The notes below the pieces were generated by a model, which saw only the letters and a program-made list of their open reading frames with translations, had not been told where the DNA came from and did no database searches. 64,000 bases of DNA, taken from positions 2,965,403 to 3,029,402 of the forward strand of contig NZ_CP051185.1 of assembly GCF_012516315.1 (NCBI RefSeq). Reading direction: 5' to 3'. The DNA is from Limnospira fusiformis SAG 85.79 (GTDB taxonomy: Bacteria > Cyanobacteriota > Cyanobacteriia > Cyanobacteriales > Microcoleaceae). Position numbers and translations under genes: made by a program. Positions 9,154 through 17,829 of this stretch are shown one piece after another (position 1 is the stretch's first letter; the number at the start of each line of letters is the position of its first letter).

Positions 9154-9864
9154 CTAGCGGTTTTTACGTTTCTTGGGAAAGGGCAAGTTTTGGGTAGTGT
9201 GAAAGTCTAGTTGGGTTTTGTAACTAAGGCGACGAGAAACCTGTTTGACTATCTTCTTGAGAAGGCTATCTCCGGTTTTCTGAATTAGCGCCCGCGACAT
9301 ATCCAAAATGAACTTGGGGAACTTCACCCCCACAGCCAGATCTAAATGCCATTTAGCCCCAGTCACGATCGCCGGACAATTTTCCGGTTCCACTTGGTAT
9401 TTCTCACAGACCTCCTCAACCGACAGTTGCACCAGTTTCATAGTCGATTGAAAATCCACCTCATAACCAGGGGGAACATAATCAGGAATTGGTGTCGTGC
9501 GGATACGATAGATTCCAGCTTCGTCTGGGGGGACTAATTCCAAGCCGACTCTAGCTTCTACTTGATAGCCAAAAGCCCCGAAACGTCCAATAATTAGGGA
9601 ATAGGAGTTTTCGCCAATGGGTTCGGTTTTCATCGGTTGCGCGCATCGACAAAACCAACCTTGGTGATGTCCCAGATATTCGGCTACCGTCTCCCAATCC
9701 GCAAACATCTCCATACAGTCGTCGTAGTCGGTGTGAAACCACATTTGTTCTGGTTGTTCTGTGGAGTCTTGTTGTTCTGGGTCGGAAGGCTGCATATCAC
9801 GGGGGTTATTTAGGTCTGGCTCAGATGCTGCTACTGGCTGAGATCTAACGAAATTTTGTGGCAT
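9154..9864 (-). CDS. DUF1997 family protein
   Basis: The 236-residue protein matches the DUF1997 family of cyanobacteria and plastids, which has no firmly assigned biochemical function. Residues 1-40 are a polar, Gln/Pro/Asp-rich leader. The conserved region starts near MWFHTDYDDCMEMFADW and includes WFCRCAQPM, IGRFGAFGYQVEARVGLEL and GAKWHLDLAVGVKFPKF. No membrane segment or signal peptide is visible. The end is strongly basic (FPKKRKNR). The start at 9864 is the upstream ATG; an internal start near residue 24 is possible. It is the last intact gene before the mobile-element nest and converges on DUF4079. Confidence 0.75.
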   Translation of the reverse strand: MPQNFVRSQPVAASEPDLNNPRDMQPSDPEQQDSTEQPEQMWFHTDYDDCMEMFADWETVAEYLGHHQGWFCRCAQPMKTEPIGENSYSLIIGRFGAFGYQVEARVGLELVPPDEAGIYRIRTTPIPDYVPPGYEVDFQSTMKLVQLSVEEVCEKYQVEPENCPAIVTGAKWHLDLAVGVKFPKFILDMSRALIQKTGDSLLKKIVKQVSRRLSYKTQLDFHTTQNLPFPKKRKNR

Positions 9865-9881
9865 GATGGGTTCTGATACAT

Positions 9882-10260
9882 TTACGCGACATTTTTCCGG
9901 TTGTTCCCGGACAATGCGACGATAGCACTATTACCCGTTAAGGTAACAGAGGCGGTATCCCGCAAAGCTTTTAGAAAGATTCCAAAAGCACCGTTCCAGT
10001 CCCGTGGTAGAGTCAACCCGCACTCAGGACATCGGAACACTTTTGAGCCACCTAGCTGGGAATGGACATGACCACAGTGAGTACAGGTTTTGCTGGTGTA
10101 TTCTTCGGTCACATCTACAACTGTTCAGTTATTTCCGCGCTTATGTCTCAGGGTTAGTTTGAATCGATAATGCGCCCATGTCAGCATGGCGCGGGCAGTC
10201 TTAGACCTGATTAGACGCTTCACCTTGGCAACCATATTGGAAGTCTCGAAGGGGGGCAAA
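9882..10260 (-). pseudogene. TnpB (IS607 type), C-terminal remnant
   Basis: The open 76-residue frame 10112-9882 is nearly identical to the last 76 residues of the TnpB at 59184-60326: zinc ribbon CTHCGHVHSQ/CPECG and the terminal RuvC segment LPRDWNGAFGIF. Further upstream to about 10260 the DNA still aligns with the other copy but carries a deletion near 10130 and no open frame. The first two RuvC acidic residues are absent, so it cannot be an active nuclease. Confidence 0.82.
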
Positions 10261-10267
10261 AAAATCA

Positions 10268-10380
10268 GGCTGTGTTATGGGATGGCCAGGGATGCGACCC
10301 AATCAACCAAGGGGTTGAAGTCCTCACCGGGTAGTCCCCACGCCCATTTCAGCTCGATTTCATACCCGAAGGTCTCGCAC
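10268..10380 (-). mobile_element. Group II intron 5' fragment
   Basis: On the minus strand, GTGCGAGACC at 10380 starts a sequence with the typical 5' layout of introns A-D: a stem, then a GACTTCAACCCC/GGTTGATTGGGTC hairpin, then CCATCCCATAAC. It stops after about 110 bases where tnpB-like DNA begins. Domains II-VI are missing, so it cannot splice. Confidence 0.65.
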
Positions 10381-10572
10381 CATACTTGGTATTATACCGT
10401 ATTGCCGTCAAATGTTAACCTAATTTGAGATTAAATCATGCTCCTCGAATATGCCATTTGCTTCTATCTACCAGAATGCCTTGTAGCTCGGTAAAACCGC
10501 TACAATAAATCTACCATTATTTTTTTAGGAAAAATGGCTGGCATTTCACTGGGTTGAGCATAGGTGTAACAG

Positions 10573-11232
10573 ATGAAGGCATTTGTAGCAGGTGCGACAG
10601 GTCAAACAGGTCGCCGAATTGTCCAGGCTCTTTGTGAACGGCAAATCCCTGTCCGCGCTATGGTTAGAGATTTGCAGAAGGCTAAGGGTATGTTTCCCGA
10701 GCAAGTCGAGATTGTAGTCGGGGATGTATTGGACCCGAAAACTTTGGTAGATTGTATCGGTGATAGTACCGTGGTTTTGTGTGCAACGGGTGCGACTCCC
10801 AGTTTTGACTTCACGGGTCCCTATCGGGTGGATTACGAGGGGACTAAGAATTTGGTCAATGTTTCTAAGGATAAGGGAATTCAGCATTTTGTAATGGTCT
10901 CGTCGTTGTGTGTGTCACAGTTGTTTCACCCTCTCAATCTGTTCTGGTTGATTTTGCTGTGGAAGAAACAAGCTGAGGAGTATCTACAAAATAGCGGGTT
11001 GACTTATACTATTGTTAGGCCTGGGGGTTTGAAAAATGAGGAGACTGATTATCCCATTGTTATGGGAGCCCCGGATACTTTGTTTGATGGCAGTATTCCC
11101 CGGACTCAGGTGGCTCAAGTGTCTGTAGAGGCTTTATTTGTGCCAGAGGCTGGTAATAAAATTGTGGAAGTTGTCAGTAAACCGGGAGAACCACAAAACT
11201 CCCTCTCTCAGTTGTTCGCTAGTGTGCCTTAA
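10573..11232 (+). CDS. NAD(P)-binding atypical short-chain dehydrogenase (NmrA/Ycf39-like)
   Basis: The 219-residue protein has a Rossmann dinucleotide-binding start, MKAFVAGATGQTGRRIVQAL, with the GATGxTG pattern of atypical SDRs, then VRAMVRDLQKA and VVGDVLDPKTL. The segment YRVDYEGTKNLVNVSKDKGIQHFVMVSSL matches the NmrA/Tic62/Ycf39 group. There is no classical YxxxK catalytic pair, so it may act as a nucleotide-binding regulator or assembly factor, not necessarily as a dehydrogenase. The substrate is unknown. It ends nine bases before the start of the muramidase gene, suggesting cotranscription. Confidence 0.8.
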   Translation: MKAFVAGATGQTGRRIVQALCERQIPVRAMVRDLQKAKGMFPEQVEIVVGDVLDPKTLVDCIGDSTVVLCATGATPSFDFTGPYRVDYEGTKNLVNVSKDKGIQHFVMVSSLCVSQLFHPLNLFWLILLWKKQAEEYLQNSGLTYTIVRPGGLKNEETDYPIVMGAPDTLFDGSIPRTQVAQVSVEALFVPEAGNKIVEVVSKPGEPQNSLSQLFASVP

Positions 11233-11241
11233 TGGTTGATT

Positions 11242-12024
11242 ATGCACCAATCAAGATCCCCTAGAAGACGCGATCGCCGTGTGGTGCGATCGAAAACTAT
11301 AGCTGGCGGCGATTTGACTCCTGAAATGATGCCATCACCATTGGCGGGGATGCCATATCGACGGACTCGGCGCAGAGGAGGGTTATTCAAACTTCTGTTA
11401 CTGAGTTTTTTGCTACTCTGGGGGGTCGGTTGGCTATGGGGTCAGGTTGTTACCCGATTTGGTGAAGGTCGGGTGGCGATCGACCACCATCTTAGTAATG
11501 AATGGCCACCGTTAGTCATGCGCGGAGGTGATCCTTACATTAGATCTCTTATGCGGACGATTTCAGCCAGTGAGTCTAATTATCCGCGACCCTATCATGT
11601 CATTTACGGTGGCAAGTATGTCTCAGATTTGAGTCACCACCCCGATCGCTGTGTTACCATTGTTGCTGGACCCAATCAAGGTAAATGCACCACGGCGGCC
11701 GGACGTTACCAGTTTTTATCATCTACCTGGGAACAGATGGCCGATCGCTACCATCCCAAACCTGCCAGATTTTGGTATTGGCATCCCTATAGTTTTGAGC
11801 CAGAATATCAAGACCTAGTAGTTTATCGTTGGTTATTGGATCAGGATTTTTGGGGTGTCGATATTTCCCGAATGTTACAAGAGGGACGACTCAATGAAGT
11901 TTTGAAGTTGCTCTCAGGAACTTGGACCAGTTTAGGATATGGGATTGAGGATAATATGATGACCAGTTCCCTCCCCAGGGTTTATGAACAAGTCCTGCAA
12001 GAGGAACTCTATCTCTCGGAGTAA
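11242..12024 (+). CDS. Membrane-anchored lysozyme-like muramidase (lambda endolysin/GH104 type)
   Basis: An Arg-rich cytoplasmic leader (RSPRRRDRRVVRSK) is followed by one hydrophobic segment at about residues 50-68 (LFKLLLLSFLLLWGVGWLWG), so the enzyme should be tethered facing the periplasm. The C-terminal domain resembles lambda-type endolysins: ISASESNYPRPYHVIYGG carries the expected catalytic Glu, and TTAAGRYQFLSSTWEQM is the family's signature. The predicted role is cleavage of the peptidoglycan glycan strand, in wall remodelling and not phage lysis, since no phage genes are nearby. The ATG at 11242 is preferred over the TTG at 11236. Confidence 0.82.
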   Translation: MHQSRSPRRRDRRVVRSKTIAGGDLTPEMMPSPLAGMPYRRTRRRGGLFKLLLLSFLLLWGVGWLWGQVVTRFGEGRVAIDHHLSNEWPPLVMRGGDPYIRSLMRTISASESNYPRPYHVIYGGKYVSDLSHHPDRCVTIVAGPNQGKCTTAAGRYQFLSSTWEQMADRYHPKPARFWYWHPYSFEPEYQDLVVYRWLLDQDFWGVDISRMLQEGRLNEVLKLLSGTWTSLGYGIEDNMMTSSLPRVYEQVLQEELYLSE

Positions 12025-12157
12025 AAGCACATCCATTTCATCCCCAGAGTTAGATCCATTCGCTTTCATCCCCGCATCCCTTCCCTTTAGGTGGGTGTCG
12101 GGATGACAGCCAGGCGGTTGCCAGTCAGGCTCAGAGTTATTATCATAAGAAGTATTG

Positions 12158-13051
12158 GTGCGAGACGTTTAGGAGTGAAATAAGGCTGCAATGCCTGAAA
12201 TAACCTCCTAGAGGGAGATAAACTAACTCGACCAGTTTACCCCTTAACTGTATATATGTCCCAACGCTTAGAAGTCGTGACTCTAAGCAAGGCAGGGAAC
12301 TCAAGGTCAATCCCATTTTAAGAAATCGCAATGTACCATCCAAGTATTACCTAGGAGGAGTATTATAACTCACTTGGGGCGATTATGGGAAAGAGTAAAG
12401 GCGATAGCCACCCCAAGTTTCAGAAATCACAAATCTGGGATTGAAGCGGGGAACGGAAGGCGTGAGGGAAAACCCATTCCCAAAATCCGACCACTGCCAA
12501 CCATCCATGATTAGGGAAACCGAATGTCTGGCTTGAACCATCGTAATTATGAAGCAGCGAAATAGGTTGACACGCTGCGTCCAAAAGGACAAGGGGAAAA
12601 GTAGGAGGCTCAATTTACTACCTACACAGACCTTTAAAGATACCCCGGTGGATAGGACAAATCTAAAGATGGAATGCCCATATATACGGAACGTTTAAAC
12701 CCCTATTGGGCTCTCTACGAGTACATCTCGTAGAGTAGTAAAAAGTGTAAGCGTATGCCCATAAGGGGAAGGGATGTGACTGAAAGCTAATGCCTAACTG
12801 TAATGGTTGGGATATGCCCACTAGTCACGGTGTGGATATAGAGACTGCGACAAGTAGGAGTGCTTATGACCAGAGCGAGTTTAAAGACTACGTAGTGTAT
12901 ATAGCTCCCAAAGTTGAAGTTATAAAGCAGGGGGTAGTAACCCTGTTCCTACTGACAATAGGGTATCCACATCAGGAGCCGTGTGATGCGAAAGTATCAA
13001 GCACGGTTTTGAATGGGAGTTGGGGAAGGCGACTTCCCTTTCGACCCCTAC
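12158..13051 (+). mobile_element. Group II intron D, ORF-less, plus strand
   Basis: The 5' end is GTGCGAGACG at 12158. Domain V (AGGAGCCGTGTGATGCG ... AAGCACGGTTTTG, about 12974-13010) and domain VI follow, with the 3' end CCCCTAC at 13045-13051. It is 894 bases, in opposite orientation to A-C, and clearly homologous to them throughout. Near 12866 it retains AGGAG and an ATG followed by ACC AGA GCG AGT TTA AAG, the remnant of the maturase start, then a stop within a few codons. It lies between the muramidase gene and the palindrome-rich block, so it interrupts no gene. Small open frames inside it are not genes. Confidence 0.87.
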
Positions 13052-13870
13052 CAGCGACAGTGTGGCGACTGGGAGGGTAGACAATCCGCCACGATCAACC
13101 CAGTGCTGCTAGTTTATTATTGGGAAATTTTTACCAAAATGCTTGACATCATACCCAACTATTGATAAACTCAAAATGGTGGGACTATGAGCAAGCATAG
13201 CTGTTTTTTAGTAGACGTCAGCACCCCCGGCTGAAGCACGGGGGCTTCGTGCCCCCCTTTCAGGTAGCTGACCAGCTATAGCCTTAACTGGCTCCGTTCA
13301 GAGCAAGAGTTAAAGTTCCTACCCTGGAATGCGTGCTAGTTCCAGGCTCATGAACCGAATCGTTAAACATCTCTAAGGGGTTCAGGACGTGCGATTTGGA
13401 TAGTACCGACTCTGAACATTGGCGTTCGCGCAGCGTGCGCGTTAGCGCAAGCGCAAACATTACCCCACAAGGGAGTCGGAGCCAACCATAGCTCCATGGA
13501 GGGGCAACCATACCCCTCCACCCCGCAAGGGGGTGCTGGCGGCTAAAGCCGCTTGAGTCGGTTTTCCTCTCCGTGATAAATCACGGAGCTTCCAACCCTC
13601 CCAGGAGTTTTACGTGAAGTGAATCGCCTGTATATCCTGGTTTTCCCAAGGCGATTTGTAGGTGTCAATTGTGCTGTTTATACTTTCCTGTTATGGTGCG
13701 ATCGAAAGATGCCTCCACGTCTGATTTTTCAGATTGTGCCATACTCATAAACTTCCGGCTATGGCCATGTTTTTTCCGATTTCAGTGTATCTAAACACAT
13801 CAATATGATGTTTGATAAATCATCTGGTCGGGTCGGGTTGTAGTGAAATTAGCAAGGTTTACTAAATATC
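13052..13870. other. Gene-free stretch with clustered palindromes (probable IS remnant)
   Basis: No convincing gene is present. Several hairpins are clear: CCCCCGGCTGAAGCACGGGGG (13225-13245 region) followed by a second arm GCCCCCC; GTTCGCGCAGCGTGCGCG with GCGCAAGCGC near 13423-13456; CCCCGCAAGGGGG near 13523; GCGGCTAAAGCCGC near 13539; and CTCCGTGATAAATCACGGAG at 13569-13588. Such hairpins resemble ends of IS200/IS605-type elements and cyanobacterial interspersed repeats. A 75-codon minus-strand frame at 13284-13511 has no recognisable domain. The last 250 bases precede the sulfotransferase gene and probably hold its promoter. Confidence 0.45.
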
Positions 13871-14686
13871 ATGAAAACCAAAATTCTGGCTCTCAAAAAG
13901 CGAATTCAAGCCATTATTGACCCCCATAAAAGCCAGGAAGACAGAGAGCGTGATGCCGCTAAATACTTAATAATATCACAGCCGAATAGTGGTAGAACTT
14001 GGCTGCGGGTAATGATTGGAAATGTCTTCCAATCGTTATCAGGCTTGAATAATATAGACCCTGAAAATATTTCCTATTTTGCCGAATTAAGTCCTAAAAT
14101 TCCTTATGTAAAAGCAGTCCACGAGCGATTTAATAATCATCCAGAGGATTACCGAGACAAGAACATAATTTTATTAGTTCGAGATCCCAGAGATGCTGTG
14201 ATATCTAACTATTTTCTGAAAACCAAGAGAGATAAAAGTCCTAAATGGATTCAGAAGAGTTTATCTGAATTCATTCGCGAAGGGTATTATCTGGACGACT
14301 TCATCGCTTTATGTAATGCCTGGAAGGGATATCATGATCTACCTAAATCATTTTTGCTATTACGATATGAGGATATCCGTCAAGAAACTCAGAGAGAGTT
14401 GACAAAAGTCATGAAATTCTTGGGTTTACAAGTTAGTGACAGCTTGATTCAAGAAGCAGTCAAACGGGCATCATTTGAGCAAATGAGAGAGAAAGAAACT
14501 CAGAGAAAGTTGCCAAACGAAACCCATCCCAATATCGATCAAGAATCCTTAAAAGTCAGAGAAGCAAAGGTCGGAGGGTATCAAGATAAGATCTCACTAG
14601 AGGACATCGATTTTATCGAGAAAAAACTTGCTCAGGAGTTAGACCCCAATTATGGTTATAATTACTTTACAAAACAACACAAATGA
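13871..14686 (+). CDS. Sulfotransferase domain protein
   Basis: The 271-residue protein carries the PAPS-binding elements of Sulfotransfer_1 enzymes: the 5'-phosphosulfate loop YLIISQPNSGRTWLRVM (residues about 31-48) and the 3'-phosphate-binding stretch LLVRDPRDAVISNYF (about 100-115), followed by LRYEDIRQET and KVGGYQDKISLEDIDFIEKKL near the C-terminus. It should transfer sulfate from PAPS to a hydroxyl or amino group; location next to glycosyltransferases suggests a glycan acceptor. It has no signal peptide or membrane segment, so it would act in the cytoplasm on lipid-linked or nucleotide-bound sugars. It is first in a short plus-strand set of three genes. Confidence 0.85.
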   Translation: MKTKILALKKRIQAIIDPHKSQEDRERDAAKYLIISQPNSGRTWLRVMIGNVFQSLSGLNNIDPENISYFAELSPKIPYVKAVHERFNNHPEDYRDKNIILLVRDPRDAVISNYFLKTKRDKSPKWIQKSLSEFIREGYYLDDFIALCNAWKGYHDLPKSFLLLRYEDIRQETQRELTKVMKFLGLQVSDSLIQEAVKRASFEQMREKETQRKLPNETHPNIDQESLKVREAKVGGYQDKISLEDIDFIEKKLAQELDPNYGYNYFTKQHK

Positions 14687-14747
14687 TAACTACCTTCAAC
14701 TCTAATCTATAGTAAGATGGGATATATAGCCATAGTAGGGACAAATC

Positions 14748-15566
14748 ATGATTAACCGTGATAAAGATTTTTGTTTTTGTACCTTGGCTCTGGGTGAAAA
14801 GTACCGACGGTTAGTGAAACAACTGGCTCAGGATATCCAACAGTATTCTCCAGGAACTTCATTAGTCGTTTATACAGACTTACCGGAAGATTTAAGGGAT
14901 CAAAACAATATTTTAGCGTTTCCTCATCAGTCTCAGGGTGTCCTCTACTGTTTCCACGATCGCCGTTTCGTAATTGAAAAGGCTTTGTCATTATTTCGGG
15001 TTGCTATTCATATTGATGCCGATACAACAATTATTGAAGAAGTGCCGGAAATAGATTGGCAGCCTGGAATCACATCTGGCCAAGGTAAATTCCAAAATAT
15101 TATCGGCCATCTTGATGCGAAAGAGAAATATCTGGGAGAAAAAATACCGAAAGAACGAGAAGCTTTTCACAAAATAGCCTCCAAACTAGGGATTTCCTTA
15201 GAGAATACCTTTTGGATTCAAGAAGCTCTGTATATTGTGGCGAGGGATGAAGGCAGAGAAAAAGAGTTTATTAAACAGTGGGGTAGAATTGGCAGATATT
15301 TGGAATTGAGACAAATTCATCGAGGAGATGGAAATGCGATCGGTTTAGCGGCTGCTAAGGTGGGATGGACTGTTAATACCCACGGTTTTCAAGATTTAAT
15401 TAAAGTGAGGAGACACCTGGATGCTTCTAAAGACCCAACGGAAAAACTGCCTAATTCTCAACTTAAAACCATGGGAGACGAACTTAAATTTAAACTGAAG
15501 TACCACTCAAGGTTAAACTTGGCTCGCATTAAAGCCTTGAAAGATTGGGAATTTTATTATGGTTAG
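14748..15566 (+). CDS. Glycosyltransferase-like protein with DAD motif, unassigned family
   Basis: The 272-residue protein has a nucleotide-sugar transferase look: FCFCTLALGEKYRRLVKQLAQDI at the N-terminus, TSLVVYTDLPEDL, and a metal-binding type motif AIHIDADTTIIEE at about residues 85-97. The second half (FWIQEALYIVARDEGREKEFIKQWG, HRGDGNAIGLAAAKVGW) resembles the acceptor region of GT8-like and related enzymes. I cannot place it in a named family. No membrane segment is visible. Its position between a sulfotransferase and a pyruvyl transferase-family gene supports a role in exopolysaccharide synthesis. Confidence 0.6.
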   Translation: MINRDKDFCFCTLALGEKYRRLVKQLAQDIQQYSPGTSLVVYTDLPEDLRDQNNILAFPHQSQGVLYCFHDRRFVIEKALSLFRVAIHIDADTTIIEEVPEIDWQPGITSGQGKFQNIIGHLDAKEKYLGEKIPKEREAFHKIASKLGISLENTFWIQEALYIVARDEGREKEFIKQWGRIGRYLELRQIHRGDGNAIGLAAAKVGWTVNTHGFQDLIKVRRHLDASKDPTEKLPNSQLKTMGDELKFKLKYHSRLNLARIKALKDWEFYYG

Positions 15567-15603
15567 AATCTGCCAACTTGTCTTTACTAATAAGGAAAAA
15601 TAA

Positions 15604-16668
15604 ATGGATATTTCCCAACCAGAAATTATTAAGGAAGAGCTGCATCAGGCTTTAGGAAACGTAGGAAGTTTTGAAAAATGTGCATTGCTTAACTACCCCA
15701 ATTATGGCAATATAGGAGACCATTTAATTTGGCTAGGAGCAATTTTGTATCTAACTGACGTGGTTGGCTGTACCATCAACCATGTCGCAGTTCAGAATTT
15801 ATCAAAAGGTCAGATTGAGCCAAAGCTCGACAAACAATCTCCTCTAATCTTTACGGGTGGAGGGAATTTAAACGATATTTATAAACATATAAATTTTTAT
15901 GAAGAGATTATTTCGGAGTATGGCGATCGCCCAATAATTATCCTACCCCAAAGCATTTATTTTACGGAGCAGGAACGTTTAAATAAGGTCGCTAATATAT
16001 TTAACTCCCACCCCAATCTAACCATATTTGCGCGAGAAAATTACAGTTACAATATCGCTCTTGAATATTTCCATAGCTGTCGAGTTTTCTTAGCTCCCGA
16101 TATGGCTTTTCAACTGGTTAATATGCCAGGTTTACCAAACAAAAATCATCGTTCTAATTCTATCCTGTACCATTGTCGAACTGGGAAAGAGTTAAACAAA
16201 GACTCAGCGCCAAAAACCCTGAATTTGCCGAATGTGGTGACACAGGATTGGGCATCCTACGAGTATCAAGGTACTCCCAGTGCTTTATCGTTGAAAGGCT
16301 TAACCACTCTCATTCAACAAGGTAGATTAAAGGAATGGTTTTCTCGGCAACAGTGGAAGTTATTCCATCCCTACGTTGTCAAATTTCAGCAAATGGATAA
16401 CCCATCTTGGCACTTGAACTCCTGGAAATTTATGCATGATGGAGTTTATCAGTTTAAACCTCACGGTTTAGTAATTACCAACCGTCTCCACGGTCATATA
16501 CTTGGCATTTTATTAGAAATTCCCCACGTTTTTTTAGCCAATTCTTACTATAAAAATCAATCATTTTATGAAACTTGGACTCACGAAATTCCCTTTTGTA
16601 AATTTGTTCAAGATGCCTCAGATGTCGAAAATGCTGCTAGAGAAATATTGAAAATATATCCGATTTAA
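15604..16668 (+). CDS. Polysaccharide pyruvyl transferase family protein
   Basis: The 354-residue protein matches the PS_pyruv_trans family (CsaB/EpsO-like). Visible blocks are LLNYPNYGNIGDHLIWLGAI (about 28-47), FTGGGNLNDIY, IIILPQSIYFTEQE, IFARENYSYNIAL and TNRLHGHILGILLEIPHV, the conserved NRLHG signature, near the C-terminus. Known members add ketal-linked pyruvate from phosphoenolpyruvate to sugars, giving negative charge to exopolysaccharide or wall polymers. It follows the glycosyltransferase-like gene by 37 bases on the same strand and converges on a second, distant member of its own family at 16729-17793. Confidence 0.82.
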   Translation: MDISQPEIIKEELHQALGNVGSFEKCALLNYPNYGNIGDHLIWLGAILYLTDVVGCTINHVAVQNLSKGQIEPKLDKQSPLIFTGGGNLNDIYKHINFYEEIISEYGDRPIIILPQSIYFTEQERLNKVANIFNSHPNLTIFARENYSYNIALEYFHSCRVFLAPDMAFQLVNMPGLPNKNHRSNSILYHCRTGKELNKDSAPKTLNLPNVVTQDWASYEYQGTPSALSLKGLTTLIQQGRLKEWFSRQQWKLFHPYVVKFQQMDNPSWHLNSWKFMHDGVYQFKPHGLVITNRLHGHILGILLEIPHVFLANSYYKNQSFYETWTHEIPFCKFVQDASDVENAAREILKIYPI

Positions 16669-16728
16669 CTTAGAATGCATGGATGAATGAACCAAAGTTT
16701 CAGAGGCAATTGCATTGATAATTAGTTT

Positions 16729-17793
16729 TTACTGCCCAATGATTTCCAAACATTTTTTCACTTGTTCAGACTCATTTTTAATAAATGCGTCTGGACGCTG
16801 ATATTGGTTGAAAATTTTCTCCATCCGGTCTAGTCCAATCTCTCCCAGGACATCGACCCTTCTTTCCTGTGGTAATACCCCAGTTTTCTGAAGATAGTTG
16901 TCAATTTTAGAGCCAGATTTTTGGATACCTATATTGGGAACTCCTAAAATATCAGCAATGATAATGGAGTGCAGTCGGTTTCCGAGGTGAAAGTCCATTT
17001 CACTTAAAATTTTGATAAATTCTTGCGGTTCTTGCCATGAATGTAATTGGCAATTTTTCTCTGGCAGATACTTCCTCAAAAATTCATGAAACCGATTGTC
17101 ATTTGTTTCGTCTCCCACATGACTGGGAAGTAAATGAATAACTGAGTTATATTTTTCAATAACTGGAATCAACTGTTTGGCATAAAACTCCCCTCTTCCT
17201 TCTCCCCACCAATATTTACCAGAAAATGATATATTTTTGAATTCAGACCTATTTTTTGTCGCGATAAATGGTTCGTAAAAACTGAGTTCTAAAAAAGCCA
17301 AATCTCCTCCCAAACAAATAAATTGTGTATTCTTAAAATTATTTAAAGCCAGTTCATAAGAATATTTATCTCTCAGGTAGAGCAAATAGCACTTGTCAAA
17401 TAACTGGTAGCTTTCGGAATTACTCCCTTCCAAACCCACTCCCAAAAAACCAAAGCCTTTGCCCATTAATTTGGATAAGGTTTTCAGCCTCAATAAATTT
17501 TTAGGGGGGCTACTTCCAATATTTAATGTACCCCCTCCCCAAAAGATATAATCACTGCGTAAAATCAATCCCAGCTTCTTTAATTTGGGCAAGTTTGATT
17601 CGGAAAAATAAATAACTTTTTCGCTAATTTTGGGGTAATAATCTTCCTTGCATAAAACGAAAACTTTGCCGACGTTAGATTGGCAGGAAAAATAATTGGT
17701 TAGCTGTTTGACAAACAAATCATCGCCGATATTTCTTTGTCCGTAATATCCGATTAGCAGGATGTTCATTGGCTTCTGTTCTTGGTTTTGCAT
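16729..17793 (-). CDS. Polysaccharide pyruvyl transferase family protein (CsaB-like)
   Basis: The 354-residue protein shows the family features in a different version from the neighbouring gene: ILLIGYYGQRNIGDDLFVKQL (about 10-30), IFWGGGTLNIG, GFGFLGVGLEGS, LLYLRDKYSYELALN, LPSHVGDETND and MDFHLGNRLHSIIIADIL with the GNRLH signature. The two members share little beyond motifs, so they may modify different sugars. It is the last gene of the long minus-strand cluster, 36 bases after the glycosyltransferase upstream of it. The start at 17793 has an AAGG ribosome binding site; ATG at 17769 is an alternative. Confidence 0.82.
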   Translation of the reverse strand: MQNQEQKPMNILLIGYYGQRNIGDDLFVKQLTNYFSCQSNVGKVFVLCKEDYYPKISEKVIYFSESNLPKLKKLGLILRSDYIFWGGGTLNIGSSPPKNLLRLKTLSKLMGKGFGFLGVGLEGSNSESYQLFDKCYLLYLRDKYSYELALNNFKNTQFICLGGDLAFLELSFYEPFIATKNRSEFKNISFSGKYWWGEGRGEFYAKQLIPVIEKYNSVIHLLPSHVGDETNDNRFHEFLRKYLPEKNCQLHSWQEPQEFIKILSEMDFHLGNRLHSIIIADILGVPNIGIQKSGSKIDNYLQKTGVLPQERRVDVLGEIGLDRMEKIFNQYQRPDAFIKNESEQVKKCLEIIGQ

Positions 17794-17829
17794 GGGAAAC
17801 CTTAATTTTGATGCCGACTGGGGACCAAA

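Larger units (their letters stand above)
9873..10443 (-). mobile_element. Remnant of IS607-type element fused to a group II intron 5' fragment
   Basis: The two ends match those of the fuller element at 59175-60943: CTGATACATTTACGCGAC at 9873 and TTAACCTAATTTGAG followed by ATTAAATCATGCTC ending at 10443. Between them only the last part of tnpB remains (about 9882-10260). It is followed by the first roughly 110 bases of a group II intron (10380-10268). tnpA and most of tnpB are missing. The copy therefore seems to be a deletion derivative that captured, or was cut by, an intron. Confidence 0.7.

Noticed and set aside
13284..13511. A 75-residue minus-strand protein, possibly a TnpB tail
   Set aside because: A faint resemblance to TnpB C-terminal tails is too weak; no zinc ribbon or RuvC residue is present and the DNA is dominated by palindromes.
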